From Halichondria panicea (taxonomy: Eukaryota > Porifera > Demospongiae > Suberitida > Halichondriidae), in contig NC_087387.1 of the NCBI RefSeq assembly GCF_963675165.1, positions 5,048,990 to 5,112,989 on the forward strand: a DNA stretch of 64,000 nt, read 5' to 3'. Positions 1-12,353 of this stretch are shown here, piece by piece; position 1 is the stretch's first letter; each line of letters starts with the position of its first letter. The notes beneath the pieces were generated by a model. It saw nothing but the letters and a program-made list of their open reading frames with translations. It was not told where the DNA came from and made no database searches. The translations under genes and the position numbers were made by a program.

Positions 1-743
1 TTGTAAAGAACGCATATACGAGTCAGCTGGGAGTGTTTCCCCCCAATTCGGAAGGTCATTCGTGACGTCACATTACACTCGTTTTTCACACCTTAATTAA
101 ATAGGGATAAATACCTTCATTAGCCTTCATTATGACTAATCACAGAGCCTGTGTGTGGGGGGGGGAAGTTGTATACAGTATGCATACCTTGCACGTAGGG
201 GTGGTCCCAATATCGTCTCCTGCATAATCGAGTGATCCCTGTGGCTAGCCATCAGTCGTGTCTAAGCCGGGTGCCCTCAGCTGGGGGGGGGGGGATATTT
301 AGCAACACAGTTCAATATGTACAGTACATTAGGTATAAAGCCTGTTGTGTGTGTAGGGAGGGGGGGCTATGTACAGTACATTAGGTATAAGCCTGCCATG
401 TACATACATGTAGGAGGTGATGAAGCAAAGTGGTATCACAACCTAAAAATAGCTAACCACACATTACAGGGTTTATGCTAAGTCCTGGTAGAACAAGATA
501 GATCTTGAATAGAAATTGAGCAATAATTTAGAACCACAATGTACCTGTGCTGGACATGATGAAGCATGATGTATGATAAAAATAGTATAAGCCTGTGTGT
601 GGGGGGGGGGGAGGTTGTGTACAGTATATTAGCTATGAGCTTGTGTGTGTGGGGGGAAGGTTGTGTACAGTATATTACATCTCACCAAGTTGTATCAGAG
701 AGAAAGATTTCAGTGCAAAGCAAGGTTTCACAGTGCAATCAGC
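1..743. other. Non-coding region with G-rich repeated segments
   Basis: No convincing gene is seen. A short module, a TG run followed by a G homopolymer and then a stretch like gtacagtatattag, recurs at about 150-185, 270-330, 345-390, 590-625 and 635-675. This looks like local duplication of a G-rich simple repeat. Short open frames here run through the repeat and are not credible proteins. The interval may include promoter and 5' UTR of the gene whose first coding exon is proposed at 744. Confidence 0.6.
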
Positions 744-3700
744 ATGGACGAAGAGGTTTGTACCCTGTACAATAGAGTGGCATGTGAACACATTATTTTG
801 TCACAACAAGTATACGTAATGTACACTTTCCGATAATTATTATTAATTAACTCTACAGAAACTTGAAGAACAGGCCAGGCTGCCAGAGTACGACTCGGCC
901 TCTACTCCAAAGATGCGAGAGATACAGGTGAGAATTTTTATATGCTAGCAAATACCAAATATACACCCATAATAATTGCAATGACTCGCTCACCTTCACA
1001 GGAGGAGAGTGCCTTTGACCTGTCGCAGAGTCCTAACCACAACCTCACTCCAGAGGAGGAATCTTACCTGAAACAGGTAAGCAATCACAGTACGAAACTC
1101 ATGTGCATCTTTGTAGGATTGCAATTCTGCACAGAAGTTTAACACTATTTGTATGCTCTCAATTGGAGGGTTGCATGCATACATGTAATGAACAATAAAC
1201 TCAGTCTAGTGTCCCCAGTTGCTCTTTAAAATGGAATGGTAGGTCGAAAAATAGGCCTGGGGTACCTGGGGGCGTGGTTGAAATTCGTTTCCAAGGTAAA
1301 CTAGGCAATTGTAGTTCCTGAAGGTGCCACACATCGGTAACGTGTACTACTGTAGGTTTAACCGTTTTGGCACCATACGAAGCATAGAAATTTACCGTAC
1401 CGTACGGTTGCACGTTTTGTTGCGCTTTCGATTAAAAACTGTTGAGCGACAATACATGTAGAACGCTTATGTCAGTTCTGTACCGATCCTTGTACAGTAG
1501 CCGCTCTCAAATAGTAGCCTCAGTGAACGTTGAGGCTAGCACGTGGCAGCCATATTAATACTAGCTAGGTAGAAGCTAGTCAGTGCTTTACAAAGACTTT
1601 CTTGTGGCAGAGTTTGAGTTTGTGCAGGTGAAAGAGCAACTTGAAGGTGCTGGAATGTTTTATAGGCGAGGGTATTAATCGCCTCTCTCGAATTGTAGCC
1701 TCTTTTACGCATATACAGTATGTACAACAAGGAAATAAAACGCATGGTGCGTTGTTTTATTTCCCCATTCACAGGTTCCTTAATCAGTATCATCAGTCTA
1801 TGTGAATCCTATAATTATATATAACTGAGCTTAGAAAAATATGCTACATTATAGGACATTGGTGACTCACCTCTCACCCCAACAACCGAGCCATCCAGCC
1901 CATATCAGGTTTGTACATGTACGTCTGCTGTCTGCATGATTAAACACAATTTGTCGCTATATAATTATATTTGAGCTATATACATGTAATTAGACACTAG
2001 TTGATAAGATATACGTGGGAAGTACATGGGAAAAGTGCCTCAGAGCAGTAGTATCTAGACACTGTGTGTCCATGTGGATTTAGAAGCCCTCAGCGACACC
2101 TCCAAAACAGTGTCTAACTATTATTTACTTTGTCGGACACGTTACAGCATAGATACTCAGGGTGTCATACAGGGGAGGGGGAAAGGGGCCCCTTTGGCTC
2201 CAAATTTGCATGTCCATAGCTGGCAATCGAAAATACAATTGACCGTTTTTTAGCTACATGTAGCAAAAGCATGCCTTGTGAATCCTACCTATATATATTT
2301 TATTGCATTATAGGACATTGATGACTCACCTCTCACCCCAAAAACCGAGCCATCCAGCTTCTGCCGTCAAGACCCATATCAGGTGTGTATGTCCTTACGT
2401 CCTGCATGACATAATTTGTCGCTATAAATATATAGTACGTACACTATTTTGCTTTTATAAGAGTGCTTGGTGCTTGCTATGGACATCATGTAATTATTTT
2501 GTTGGGCACATTCACCACAAACAACAATTAGCATACACGTAGATAGTGTGGAGAGGAATTGGAAACGAATTAATCAGTTAAACTTATGTGAATCGATCCT
2601 ATATATATAATTGAGCGCTTTATTACATTATAGGACATTGATAACTCACGCAAAAACGTTTCAAAAGGCATTCCCGCAAACATTTACACCCTTGAAATAT
2701 ACGGTATATACATTGTAATAGTATATGCATTGTAATAGCTAGAGTGGTTATAATTATTATACTTACGAGATACTAACTACAGGAGTACTCTGAACAGGCC
2801 AGGCTGCAAGAGTCCGACTCAACCCCTACTCCAAAGAAGAGATGTCTGCGAGAGATACAGGTGAGTGATGGTTACAACAAAGCACAACCACGGTGTACGC
2901 ATGTATTCTTAGTATGCTAGAATACACCCACACTAATTGCAATGACTAATTAATCACCTTCACAGGAGGAGGGTCGGTCGCAGAGTTCTAACCACAACCT
3001 CAGTTCAGAGGAGGATTCTGACCTGAAACAGGTAAATTATGCAATCAGGGTATAAAAGTCATGTGCAGTATATGCTTGATCAGAGGCTGCGGCTACTAAA
3101 TGTTTCATTTTGCTGGCAGAGTAAGGCGTTTATTAGGCCTACTAACACCTCAACCCTTTACAATTCAATCTTTCAGTCCTAACCCTGTAGCACACACAAC
3201 TATTATACATGTACATGTACTAGGGATTAACGTCACAGCATTTGTTGGTATGTACTTGGTCATCGTAAGTAATTTTCACCTGCCATGAGAAAGTCTTTCA
3301 TAAAAGCACTATACAACCTCATGTAGCCTCAAATTTCACTAAGGTTATACTATTTGAGAGTAGCTCTATTGCACTGAATATGGGCTGTTTTATTTGAGGG
3401 CATCAGATTTTACAGAGAGGTAGTAGAAGGACTGTAGATACTATATTGATTTCCCCGCCTGTCACATAATTATACGGTATACATAGACATTTAAAACGGA
3501 TCGTACATGTCATGTAATTGCAAGGACTTACTCACCTTCACAGGAGAGTGCCTTCGACCCGTGGCCGAGTTCTAACCACAGCCTCAGTTCAGAGGAGGAT
3601 TCTGACCTGAAACAGGTAAATAAATCACAGTATGCATCGAAAATTAGAACGAATCGTATTCGACGTACATGTCATGAGATTGCAATGACTTACTCACCTT

Positions 3701-6700
3701 CACAGGAGAGTGCCTTTGACCCGTGCCTCGATCAGTTCAGAGGAGGATTCTGACCTGAAACAGGTAAATAAATCACAGTATGCACAGTATGCATCTTAGT
3801 AGGATTACTACAGAAAATTAGAACGAATCGTATTCGACGTACATGTCATGTGATTGCAATGACTTACTCACCTTCACAGGATAACCCTTCACAGGATAAC
3901 CACAGCCTCAGTTCAGAGGAGGATTCTGACCTGAAACAGGTAATTTATGCAATCACAGCAGGTAGTACATGTATACGAGTAATCGAAACCTAATAAGTAT
4001 TTACTTTAATTAAACGCCCAGGCTCTGTCTTTGTTAATAAACGCTCAACTCGCTCATGTATGGGGCGTGGCACTGTGGATGGAGCTCAAGTAGCACGTGG
4101 AACCAGTTGCAACCATGGCAGCATAGAACTATTTATGACGCATCGATGGCAGAGAGAGAGATACCGACACAGATGGCACTCTTATGGCTTATATAATTAT
4201 ATTAAAGCTATTTAAGCTGAGACAGTTAGCCAAGAAGAGCCACAATAGCTGCTGTGCAAGCATTTGGAGTAGACAGAACAATAAACGCCAGACTTCCACA
4301 TGAAATAAACGTCGGGCGTTTAATCAAGTAAATACGGTACACATTTGTGCTGAATGAACTCTAGGATGCTTACATGGATGAATGCATTGTATGTACTGTC
4401 AGCATGTGTAATTCAGATTCACTCTTCTATTGCTTAGCAGCAACAGGAGTCTACTCCTCCTGTACAATCAACTCCAAGACAAAGCCTACGGGACACACCC
4501 AAACCAAGGAGACTGCGTTTACGCAAAATGCAGAGAACAGAGGTACGTGAAAGGCCACCATACACCAGGCAACTTTCAGGCAATTCATTGCCTACAATGG
4601 TTGTAGGCAATGAATTGCCTGAAAGATCAATGATTTACCAATTATTTGCTATAAAAAACCACACTATCCATGCTGTTATAATTATCTGAACAAGTATCAA
4701 AATGGCCATTTGTGAGTGGTAGAGGCTAGTGAACTGATCAATGTGTTGAAGAGAGACCCTGCTTTTACAATTTAAAGTCCAAGAATTAATTTCGTATCCA
4801 CTTTTTGGTCCAAATGACTCTATTTTGATGATTTCCCCTCCTTTTCCTTAGTTTCGTAAACAGAGCGAGTAGCAAACAACAAACTTTTAACCACAATTTT
4901 TAAGGTCAAGGTACAAGTATTGTGTTTCTTGCGGGTTGCTTTGCATGCCTGAAAGTTGCCTGATGGTGGCCTTAATAAGAGACAATGCTGCTGCTGCTAG
5001 ACACAAACAACTGTACAAACTGGATTATTAGTGCTTAGTCAAGTGTATGGCATGCAGTCGATTTAAGTGCTTTCCCATAGAATTGAACCAGCTATAGCTA
5101 GCTCGTACTGTGCTTGCTGGTGATATCCATCTTGGAAGGACTCTTGGGTACGCTGTTACCTTGTCTGAGAGTAGCAGGGAGAATGTTAGATGAGGACCCT
5201 TTTTGTTGCAGGTGCTGGTCAACCAATACAAAAATTATACTTACAATGTTCCTGACAAATTTAGCATACGTAACACAACTAGAGCTAGTCAGTTCATTAC
5301 TGAAATGACTGCAGTACAAACAAGCGCATCCTAAACTTTCTACGGTATGCAACTAACTCTAAATGCTTCTTTATTCACGCACTGATTAGTGAGTTAACCA
5401 ATTTGTCTTTGCCGACCCACAGATGACTTCGTCAAGTTCGAGTGACACCGATTTCGATGACAAGTCCGGGAGTGAGTACATTCCAACTCCGCTTCGACTC
5501 CCACAAAGGCGTCCCAGCCCTGTCAAAGAGGCCAAAACTCTCACTCCCTACTCCGTCCCACACCATTGCCTTTTTGTCGACACCAGACAACTTGAACACT
5601 TTGTTGAACAATTGAACGACACTATGGGGTGTAAAACAGCCGGATGTCAAGGGAAACTTGTTGTTCGTGATGTAACGACTCGTGGTATGGGAGGAACAGC
5701 TACTGTCGTATGTATGTGCACTGGATGCCGAACCATGTTGGAATTTCCGACTTCATCCAGAAACACCACACTTGCCAAAAATGACATCAAGTTGGCAGCA
5801 CAGGTGGCATTCCTCGCTGCAGGGTGCACATACGAAACGTACGCCAAGGTGCTCAAACACGTTTTAGGAATTAAGGTGGTGAGCCATTCCGAATTCATAA
5901 AAACTATCGGAACTCTACACCCCATTGTCGAGAAGATGGTAAACGAACTGTGTGAAGGAGAGAAGAACCGTATGAAAGATATGAACGATGATGAGCTGGG
6001 GTCGTGGAAACGCGCCGTAACATGTGCAGATGGCGTCTGGATGACTCGGGGGTTCCACAGCCAGAATGCCACGTACTCCATACGGAATTACTTCACTGGT
6101 GCACTCCTCTACTACTTACACATCTGTCAGAAAGGTAGTGACAAAATCATTGATGAAGAGCTGTACAAAGGACCGTCTAAATCTGCGGAGGGGTACGCGG
6201 CACGAGTGCTAGTAAAGAAGGCAAAGGAGGAAGGAATGAACATCGAGATCCACTGGCAGGATGCAGACTCTTCATCGAGTAAACCTTTAAAAGAGATTTT
6301 CCCAGGCGCCACAGTGATGATCTGCGGAGGACACGCCGGCAGAGCTCACCTCCACCAACTGCAGATCCTCTCAAAGAGCAAAATTTTGACAAACTCGTAC
6401 AAAAATAAACACAAAGATGATTTCCCGGAAGTAAACACTGTGATTTGTTGTTGCAAAAGACACCATGTGGGATGCGGATGCATGACGGACGCTTTCTGCC
6501 AAAGGGCGCGAAACAACTTCTCTAAAATTTTCTCGAGCAGTGACTCACCCCAAGAATTTTCTGAGCGCTTGCTAAACATGGTACACCACGTGCAGGGTGT
6601 TCACAAATGGGAAGGAGGGCAATGCCAATTCCACGCGCTGAGAGTATGCAGCTGTAATAAATGCCCAGACAAGAGCCCGCCTCAGTGCGAAGGTAAAGAC

Positions 6701-7954
6701 TACACAACAAGAGAGGCACTGACTTGCCCTCTCCACTTGCTGGTGTACAAAATTGAGTGCCACGTTAGGGCCCAAATGGCCTCCAAGCTAATCCACCCAA
6801 TTTTGAAGCGTGGCCACTCTAACTGGTTGGAAAGCTCGCACAATGTCATTATGCGGTTCAGGAACAAGCACATACATCTAGAACGGCTACACTACCACGT
6901 CTCCACTAACCTAGGTCTGCTGCAAGCCAACATGACGCAGGAAGGCAACCAACAAGGCCTAAAATACCATTGGAAGACGGACCTCCTCCAGCGATTGGGT
7001 CTTCCTATATATGATGGTGTGTTGGAATACCTTGAGAGTCACAACCGTACCAGAATGAAGGGACTCGCCAGGGTGAAAACAGCAAAAGGCAAGAAGAGGA
7101 GGGTGGAGCTGAAAACACTGAGAACACAAAACGCCAAAAAGAGAGTGTTGTGGACCGGGAAACACGGACGGGACACCTACGGCGAGGAGGACAAGAGAGA
7201 GGACATTAAACCGGCCCCCAAAAAGTCCAAGAACACTGCGGCCTCAAAAAAGTCCAAGAGCACTGTTACTGAAAATGACAACCTGACCGTCGCACCAGCA
7301 CCCCCACCTGACCTCCCAGACAAGGATACTGTGCACCCAATAAAATCCGAAGATACTGTGGTCCCAAAAAAGTCCAAGAAGAACAGAGACACGGCGGCCT
7401 CAAAAAAGTCCACGAAGAACAAAGACACTGCGGCCTCAAAAAAGTCCAAGAGGACTGTTACTGAAAATGACAACCTGACCATCACACCAGCCGTGGACCC
7501 AGACAAGAACCTGGTTTGTAACTGCGGAGCCAGTTTCAACAGAGGACACAAAAGGACATGTCCTTTAAGCTCCAGGACACGCTACACTAGGAAACCAAGT
7601 CTAAAGCGTGGCGATTATGTGTGCATACATCATAAGATGAAAGACATGCACATGTGCTGCCGCATAGTCGATCACACGCCCGGATCTATAGCCACCATGT
7701 ACAGCTTATGCTGTATAGCTGGTGTGCTAGAGGGCATGCAATCAGAAACAGAGGTGACTATATCCGCACCAACAACTCCCCCAATTTCTACAAAAAGGTG
7801 GCGGAACAAAGGTAGAATAACGCTTAACATCAGATGGGGCCACTTCCTGTTTAGCAGCATAATTGTGGTCAAATGCAAGGCCAGGTATAAGGATCATGTG
7901 TTGCACATAATGCGCATAATACAATCATTGTGCATGCACTATAGCTACTGCTAG
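744..7954 (+). CDS. Predicted multi-exon gene: phase-0 microexon array joined to a MULE-like transposase exon
   Basis: Gene model inferred from splice signals. Proposed exons: 744-755 (MDEE, then donor gtttgt), 859-927, 1002-1076, 1855-1908, 2314-2382, 2783-2860, 2966-3031, 3544-3615, 3880-3939 (or 3895-3939), 4438/4441-4542 and 5423-7954. Every exon starts after AG, ends before GT and has length divisible by three, so any combination stays in frame with the large last exon. The encoded N-terminal part is acidic, rich in S, E, P and Q, and low-complexity, with three repeated peptide modules: EQARL..., a module ending SEEDSDLKQ, and DSPLTP.TEPSS. A further copy at 3706-3763 is 58 nt long and would shift the frame. 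The last exon supplies the recognisable domain. The exon set is consistent but unproven; transcripts could start nearer the large exon. Function of the N-terminus is unknown. Confidence 0.5.
859..3939 (+). repeat. Tandemly duplicated phase-0 microexons (types A, B and C)
   Basis: Type A: 859-927 and 2783-2860 (share EQARL and end REIQ). Type B: 1002-1076, 2966-3031, 3544-3615, 3706-3763 (defective) and 3880-3939 (end ...SDLKQ or ...SYLKQ). Type C: 1855-1908, 2314-2382 and a decayed copy beginning 2634 that has lost its donor. The order A-B-C-C-C'-A-B-B-B'-B shows both block duplication and local tandem duplication. The last three B exons lie in units of about 162-174 bp whose flanking intron sequence is also nearly identical, so those duplications are recent. 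Exon 2783 has a textbook branch site, tactaac, just upstream. Confidence 0.75.
3997..4335. mobile_element. Small inverted-repeat (MITE-like) element in an intron
   Basis: The left end reads gtatttactttaattaaacg and the right end is its near-perfect reverse complement, ending at gtaaatac (4335). The interior is non-coding and contains repeated aataaacgc motifs. It lies in the proposed intron between microexons 3880-3939 and 4441-4542. The superfamily cannot be assigned and the target duplication is not clear. Confidence 0.6.
4551..4973. mobile_element. MITE-like element with about 28-bp terminal inverted repeats and an internal hairpin
   Basis: The left end aaggccaccatacaccaggc (4551) is matched in reverse complement by the right end, which finishes gatggtggcctt at 4973. 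Just inside the left end, 4574-4625 forms a near-perfect palindrome around ttgcctacaatggttgtagg. There is no coding capacity. It sits in the intron directly upstream of the transposase exon. No target duplication was identified. Confidence 0.65.
5423..7954 (+). CDS. Mutator/MULE-like DDE transposase-domain protein (main exon)
   Basis: This 843-codon open exon follows an acceptor (acccacag). Visible order: an S/D-rich start; a Cys-containing region near residues 70-110 (CxxxxC and CMCTGC); then a likely RNase-H-type DDE core. The core has CADGVW (Asp203), WQDADSSS (Asp280, Asp282), the CGGHAGRAH segment (His304) and NWLESSHN (Glu470), matching the pattern of the Mutator-like transposase domain found in many aquatic invertebrate proteins. 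A lysine-rich linker of repeats such as KKSKNTAASKKSK (about 580-690) follows, then a zinc-knuckle-like CNCGASF...HKRTCPL (from residue 699). A C-terminal KRGDYVCIHH/CRIV region resembles the accessory C-terminus of the same family. The catalytic assignment is an inference from motif order. The frame is intact. It could be an autonomous transposon or, given upstream host-like introns, a domesticated gene. No flanking terminal inverted repeats were found. Confidence 0.75.
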   Translation: MTSSSSSDTDFDDKSGSEYIPTPLRLPQRRPSPVKEAKTLTPYSVPHHCLFVDTRQLEHFVEQLNDTMGCKTAGCQGKLVVRDVTTRGMGGTATVVCMCTGCRTMLEFPTSSRNTTLAKNDIKLAAQVAFLAAGCTYETYAKVLKHVLGIKVVSHSEFIKTIGTLHPIVEKMVNELCEGEKNRMKDMNDDELGSWKRAVTCADGVWMTRGFHSQNATYSIRNYFTGALLYYLHICQKGSDKIIDEELYKGPSKSAEGYAARVLVKKAKEEGMNIEIHWQDADSSSSKPLKEIFPGATVMICGGHAGRAHLHQLQILSKSKILTNSYKNKHKDDFPEVNTVICCCKRHHVGCGCMTDAFCQRARNNFSKIFSSSDSPQEFSERLLNMVHHVQGVHKWEGGQCQFHALRVCSCNKCPDKSPPQCEGKDYTTREALTCPLHLLVYKIECHVRAQMASKLIHPILKRGHSNWLESSHNVIMRFRNKHIHLERLHYHVSTNLGLLQANMTQEGNQQGLKYHWKTDLLQRLGLPIYDGVLEYLESHNRTRMKGLARVKTAKGKKRRVELKTLRTQNAKKRVLWTGKHGRDTYGEEDKREDIKPAPKKSKNTAASKKSKSTVTENDNLTVAPAPPPDLPDKDTVHPIKSEDTVVPKKSKKNRDTAASKKSTKNKDTAASKKSKRTVTENDNLTITPAVDPDKNLVCNCGASFNRGHKRTCPLSSRTRYTRKPSLKRGDYVCIHHKMKDMHMCCRIVDHTPGSIATMYSLCCIAGVLEGMQSETEVTISAPTTPPISTKRWRNKGRITLNIRWGHFLFSSIIVVKCKARYKDHVLHIMRIIQSLCMHYSYC

Positions 7955-8600
7955 CTCTATCACAAGCATAAACATATTCATTTGTCAGCTGCAAAGTCTT
8001 CCCTCCCTTCCCACCCTTATATATAGCATGGTTTGAAAATGTTGTTATTTACGCTTATTTTGTATATTTACCATACTTCTCCGCCTTCGGGCGTGATCGC
8101 TGTCGGGGCATTGCACCACTCTCTCACACTTATGGGAGCTTAAGCTTCACTCCCCCAGATTATAGTATAGGTAATTACTAAGCATAATTATAATAAAAAC
8201 TATAATGAATGTGGTGTGTAGTATTGTATTACAAACATGCATTCATAAGTTCATGCTGTCATACACATGGACGTACATTGGAGTTTAGCATTCAATGTTT
8301 GAATACTATTATTACATAAACTCTTTAGTTACATACAGCTATTTATTTTGTTACTAATATCATGCACTGTGAATTGATGGTATACAAAAACATTTGATTC
8401 AGAACTTCTATTCTAAAAACGTTGGGAGCAAATAACTTTGTCAAATTTTAGATATTTTCTAGGTAGGACAATAGGCGTGTATTCCAAACATGCATTGATG
8501 AGTGCATGTGTGTGTCACTGATGGAAAGAGTTTATGTAAAGGCCACTTGACCTTAGCTAATTAAGGTCACTAATTGGATTTATCCAAACCTCTCTTGCAG
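7955..8600. other. Intergenic; rearranged copy of the beta-helix gene promoter region
   Basis: There is no gene here. About 8212-8540 is near-identical in content to 13440-13770, but part of it (about 8212-8325) is inverted and moved to the other side of the block. The segment includes the gtattccaaacatgcat motif that forms palindromes upstream of the other family copies. Confidence 0.65.
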
Positions 8601-8607
8601 ACTACTA

Positions 8608-11600
8608 CAAGTTTTACAATGAGTAAATGTGGTTACGCTAAACGCCGTCTGCATATACCTCCGAGTCTCCTGAAATGTTTCTCCGGTTATTGGAGTGCCT
8701 TGCTTTCCAGTTTTAAATTCATGGCAGCAATATCGATATCACTGGTCAGCGTTACTAACCTAAATATCCAAAACATAACCATTATTAACAGTGTAGGGTA
8801 CGGATTATTCGCTTTCAACATAATGGGAGAATCACTAATCAATTCCTCTATCTTTGGAGAGAACAAGGCAACAGCATCAGAGCAAGCTGGAGGTAATGCT
8901 ATCTTCATTTTTTTGAATTCTTCTCAAACTATGATGAAGCAAATGCTTACTATTCAAAACTCTTTCTTCTACAATGGAAGTGATATTTTTCAATGTGGGA
9001 AGAAGTGTAAAAGCAATCAATTCGGTAGGCAAATCAATTCAAATGGCTTAGGAATAATTACAATACAAAATAACTACGCTGTAAAAGTATTTGTACACAA
9101 TGTGACATTCTCTGGAAATATTGCATCGAGAAATTATCTTTCAATACTTATTAAGGATCACAGCGGTATTGCCAATAGCTTTCAGTTCATTAACTGTAAA
9201 TTTGTACAAGACGGAGCCTTAAAGATAGAGAGAAATTCTAAAGGAAAATTTAATAATTCCAACATAAATGGACATCAATTGGTCAACCTTGAAAATTGTA
9301 CTTTCTCTGAGGGAGTTGATACTGGAATTTATGTATTCCTTGAAGACGAAAACTTTTTCCAAGACATTGTAATCAGTAACTGCACTTTCAAACACTTCCA
9401 TTCAAACTCAATAGCGGTGTAGGCATAAGCAGCTCATGTCCACGAATAAGAATGAAAATCACAAATTCGATTTTTTTTAATAACTTAATACCATGCTCCA
9501 AGTTTGAGCTCACAACATTACCATATAGTACCAACAAATGTCCATCAATAATAATTGATAACTGTATATACGAGCAAAATCACAGTCCAAATGACTATTT
9601 GATTTCAACAGTCAAATATAAATCTTTATATGGAGAATCAGATACTAAGTTTGTAGAAAAATATGAGGAAGAATACAGACTCAATCGGCGTTTTCTTGAC
9701 CAAGTGGCATTTCAGAGTACCTCATTTATCAGTAATACATTGGGTCCCGAGTCATTCAAAGGAATAGTTGGTGCAACACACATGTGTACATATCATTCAC
9801 TAACTGCTATTTTGTAAATTCCACAGGAACAGCGATACAAGCAAATAATTCAGTAATTAGTCTTTTTGAAACTAATCACTTCATCAACAATACTGGCAAA
9901 GAAGGTGGAGCATTGTCCCTCCTAGAGTCAAGACTACATCTCAATAACAACTCAACAACTTTCTTTGATCGCAATAAGGCAAATTATGGGGGTGTTATAT
10001 TTGCTACTCCACTCTATTCAAACATTACTCTTGCGTACAGTACAACACTTCCTCTTTGTACATTGGGCCTTCCTAGTTACGGAATAAATACCTCGACTGA
10101 TTTCAACGTATTAGTAAATGTCACCGTATATAGTGACACACAAGCATTATACACTGGGAATACCATATTCTATGGAGCATTTGAACATTGCTTATATATG
10201 TCGCTTACCAATGATGGTACCTCAACCTCATTGGTTCAAACAAACCTACAAGAACTACTATTCCCATCACATTACATATATTCTGTACCATCCAACTTAA
10301 TTCTATGTGGCGCATCTCAGTTTGAAAATAGAGTAGTATTGTCAACATACCCTGGGGCAAACTTTAATCTAAGCATTAAAACAGTTGGAGAAAGTTACGC
10401 AAACATTCTTCCAGTTTTAATAAGAGAGAAGCTTTGTGTTGACGATTCTCGAAAATGTAAATTAGACTATTTAAGTGAGTTACGATATGGAGTAGGAAAA
10501 GAACTGGTAACAACTGATTGCAACAACATCACATACAGTGTTCACGCTCTTTCCAAAAAAATATTTTTGGATATACAAATACACCAATAAATTGAAGAAA
10601 GTCCTTCCATAAAACTTAATGCTACACCTGTGATAGTTGAGGTAAATCTCCAACCATGTCCAATTGGATACGAAATGTCGAAGGAGAAACCATATTCTTG
10701 TGTATGTACTGAATACTTATCAAATTTTGAAATTAAGTGCAATCTTAATGAGAATGGAAAAATATTAAGACTAAACCAAATGTGGATAGGATTCCATTAC
10801 AAACATCCAAGCAACATAAGTGTACACAAATCGTGTCCATTCGACTATTGTGTACCCGATCAAGGATACATTAGTCTCAGTCAGCCTTACGAGCAATGTA
10901 TAAGCCAACGATCAGGTGTTCTTTGTGGAAATTGCAGTGGTAATCTGAGCATTGTCCTAGGAACCTCGAACTGCAAGGAATGCACTAATTTGTATCTATT
11001 TCTGATCATACCATTTGCACTTGCTGGAATAGCTCTTGTGGTTTTGCTATTAAAGTGCAACCTTACAGTAGCTAACGGACACATTAATGGCATCATTTTC
11101 TACGCTAACATTGTTCACATCAATAAACCGCTCTTCTTTTCCACACCAAGTAATGCTGCTAGTTTAATATTTTCCACCTTCATAGCGTGGCTTAATCTCG
11201 ACCTCGGTATTGAGACTTGTTTCTTTGAGAACATGGACGCTTATGCGAAAGTGTGGCTACAATTTGTCTTTCCAGTTTATCTGTGGACCATTGTTGGTGC
11301 CACTATTCTCTTCGCTAAATTCTCATCACGAGTTAGTCGATTCATTGGCAACAACTCTGTTCCTGTACTAGCTACTCTGTTTATCTTTTCATACGCTAAA
11401 CTACTCCGAAATGTCATTGCTGTAGTATCTTTTACTTACATTGAGTTTGAAGATGGTTCATATAGTACAGTCTGGTTGCAGGATGGAAATGTAGAGTATT
11501 TCAGTGCAAAACATGCAGTGCTTTTCCTAATTGCAATGCTCTTCACAATTGGCTACTTATTCCCCATGACATTGTTTGTTTTCTTTGCTCCCTGCTTACA

Positions 11601-12161
11601 GTCTTGGTCAAACCACAAAGCTTTCAGGTGGGTGAACAGGTTGAAGCCACTTCTGATGCTTACCAAGGACCTTATAATGACAACTTTCGGTTTTGGACAG
11701 GACTCATGATATTTTTACGACTACTACTTTTTATTGTGTTTGCAACGAATTTCAACAATGATTCTTCAATGAACTTCTTCTGGAGTAACTTTTTGGTTTC
11801 GCCATTCGCAGTGCTTTGCTTTATAAAGAGTGTTTACAGGCAAAAATTTGCTAACTTGCTTGAGGCCTTTTCCCTTCTGAACCTCGTCATGTTGTGCACT
11901 GTTAGCTGGCTGGTAAGGTCGACTGTTTACAATAAGCTACACGAGATTATACCAAAAGTGACATACATCTCAATCGCCCTAACATTACTGGCATTTCTGA
12001 GCATTTTGATTTACCAAGTCACGCTAAAAGTATGTCCCCAGATTCTTATCAGAAACAAACCAAACGATAATGAGCCAGCTGAGCAAGAATTTATTGAGAG
12101 AGAACCAGCAGAACCAACGGTTACGTACGTGGAACTGAGGGAGCCACTATTGGATTTGTAG
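8608..12161 (+). pseudogene. Broken copy 1 of the beta-helix/polytopic membrane protein family
   Basis: It aligns throughout with the two intact tandem copies at 16342 and 21492 but lacks their first ~145 codons, including the signal peptide; homology begins near 8608. Further lesions visible by comparison: a deletion of about 16 nt at 9420 just before taggcataagc; a 2-nt insertion near 9777 (acacacatg versus acacatg); a stop codon at 10588-10590 where the other copies read CAA-TTA-ATT; and a 1-nt deletion near 11650 (cttctgatgc versus cttctcgatgc). Between lesions the reading segments are open, so the decay is recent. It cannot make the full protein. Short open segments (8574-9422, 9452-9817, 9784-10590, 10630-11709, 11604-12161) are pieces of this one gene. 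Confidence 0.85.
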
Positions 12162-12353
12162 ATAGTGTTGTAGCTCAAGCACAAATTAGACATTGTGAGT
12201 TTTGCACCAATTAGCTGTAATACCGTTAATTCATGATTATAAGTACTTTTTTTAGATGTTCTGTCTCGAGTATAATAATTATTTCTTGAAAAATCAACGT
12301 ATATACACTCATAATAAATGATGTAGATATAGTTATGAATAAGGTTCTGGTTG

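Noticed and set aside
7177-7551. Repetitive - strand open frame opposite the lysine-rich linker
   Set aside because: Shadow of the repeated KKSK-coding region of the transposase exon.
9452-11709. Separate genes inside broken copy 1
   Set aside because: All align collinearly with the intact paralogues and are separated only by indels and a stop.
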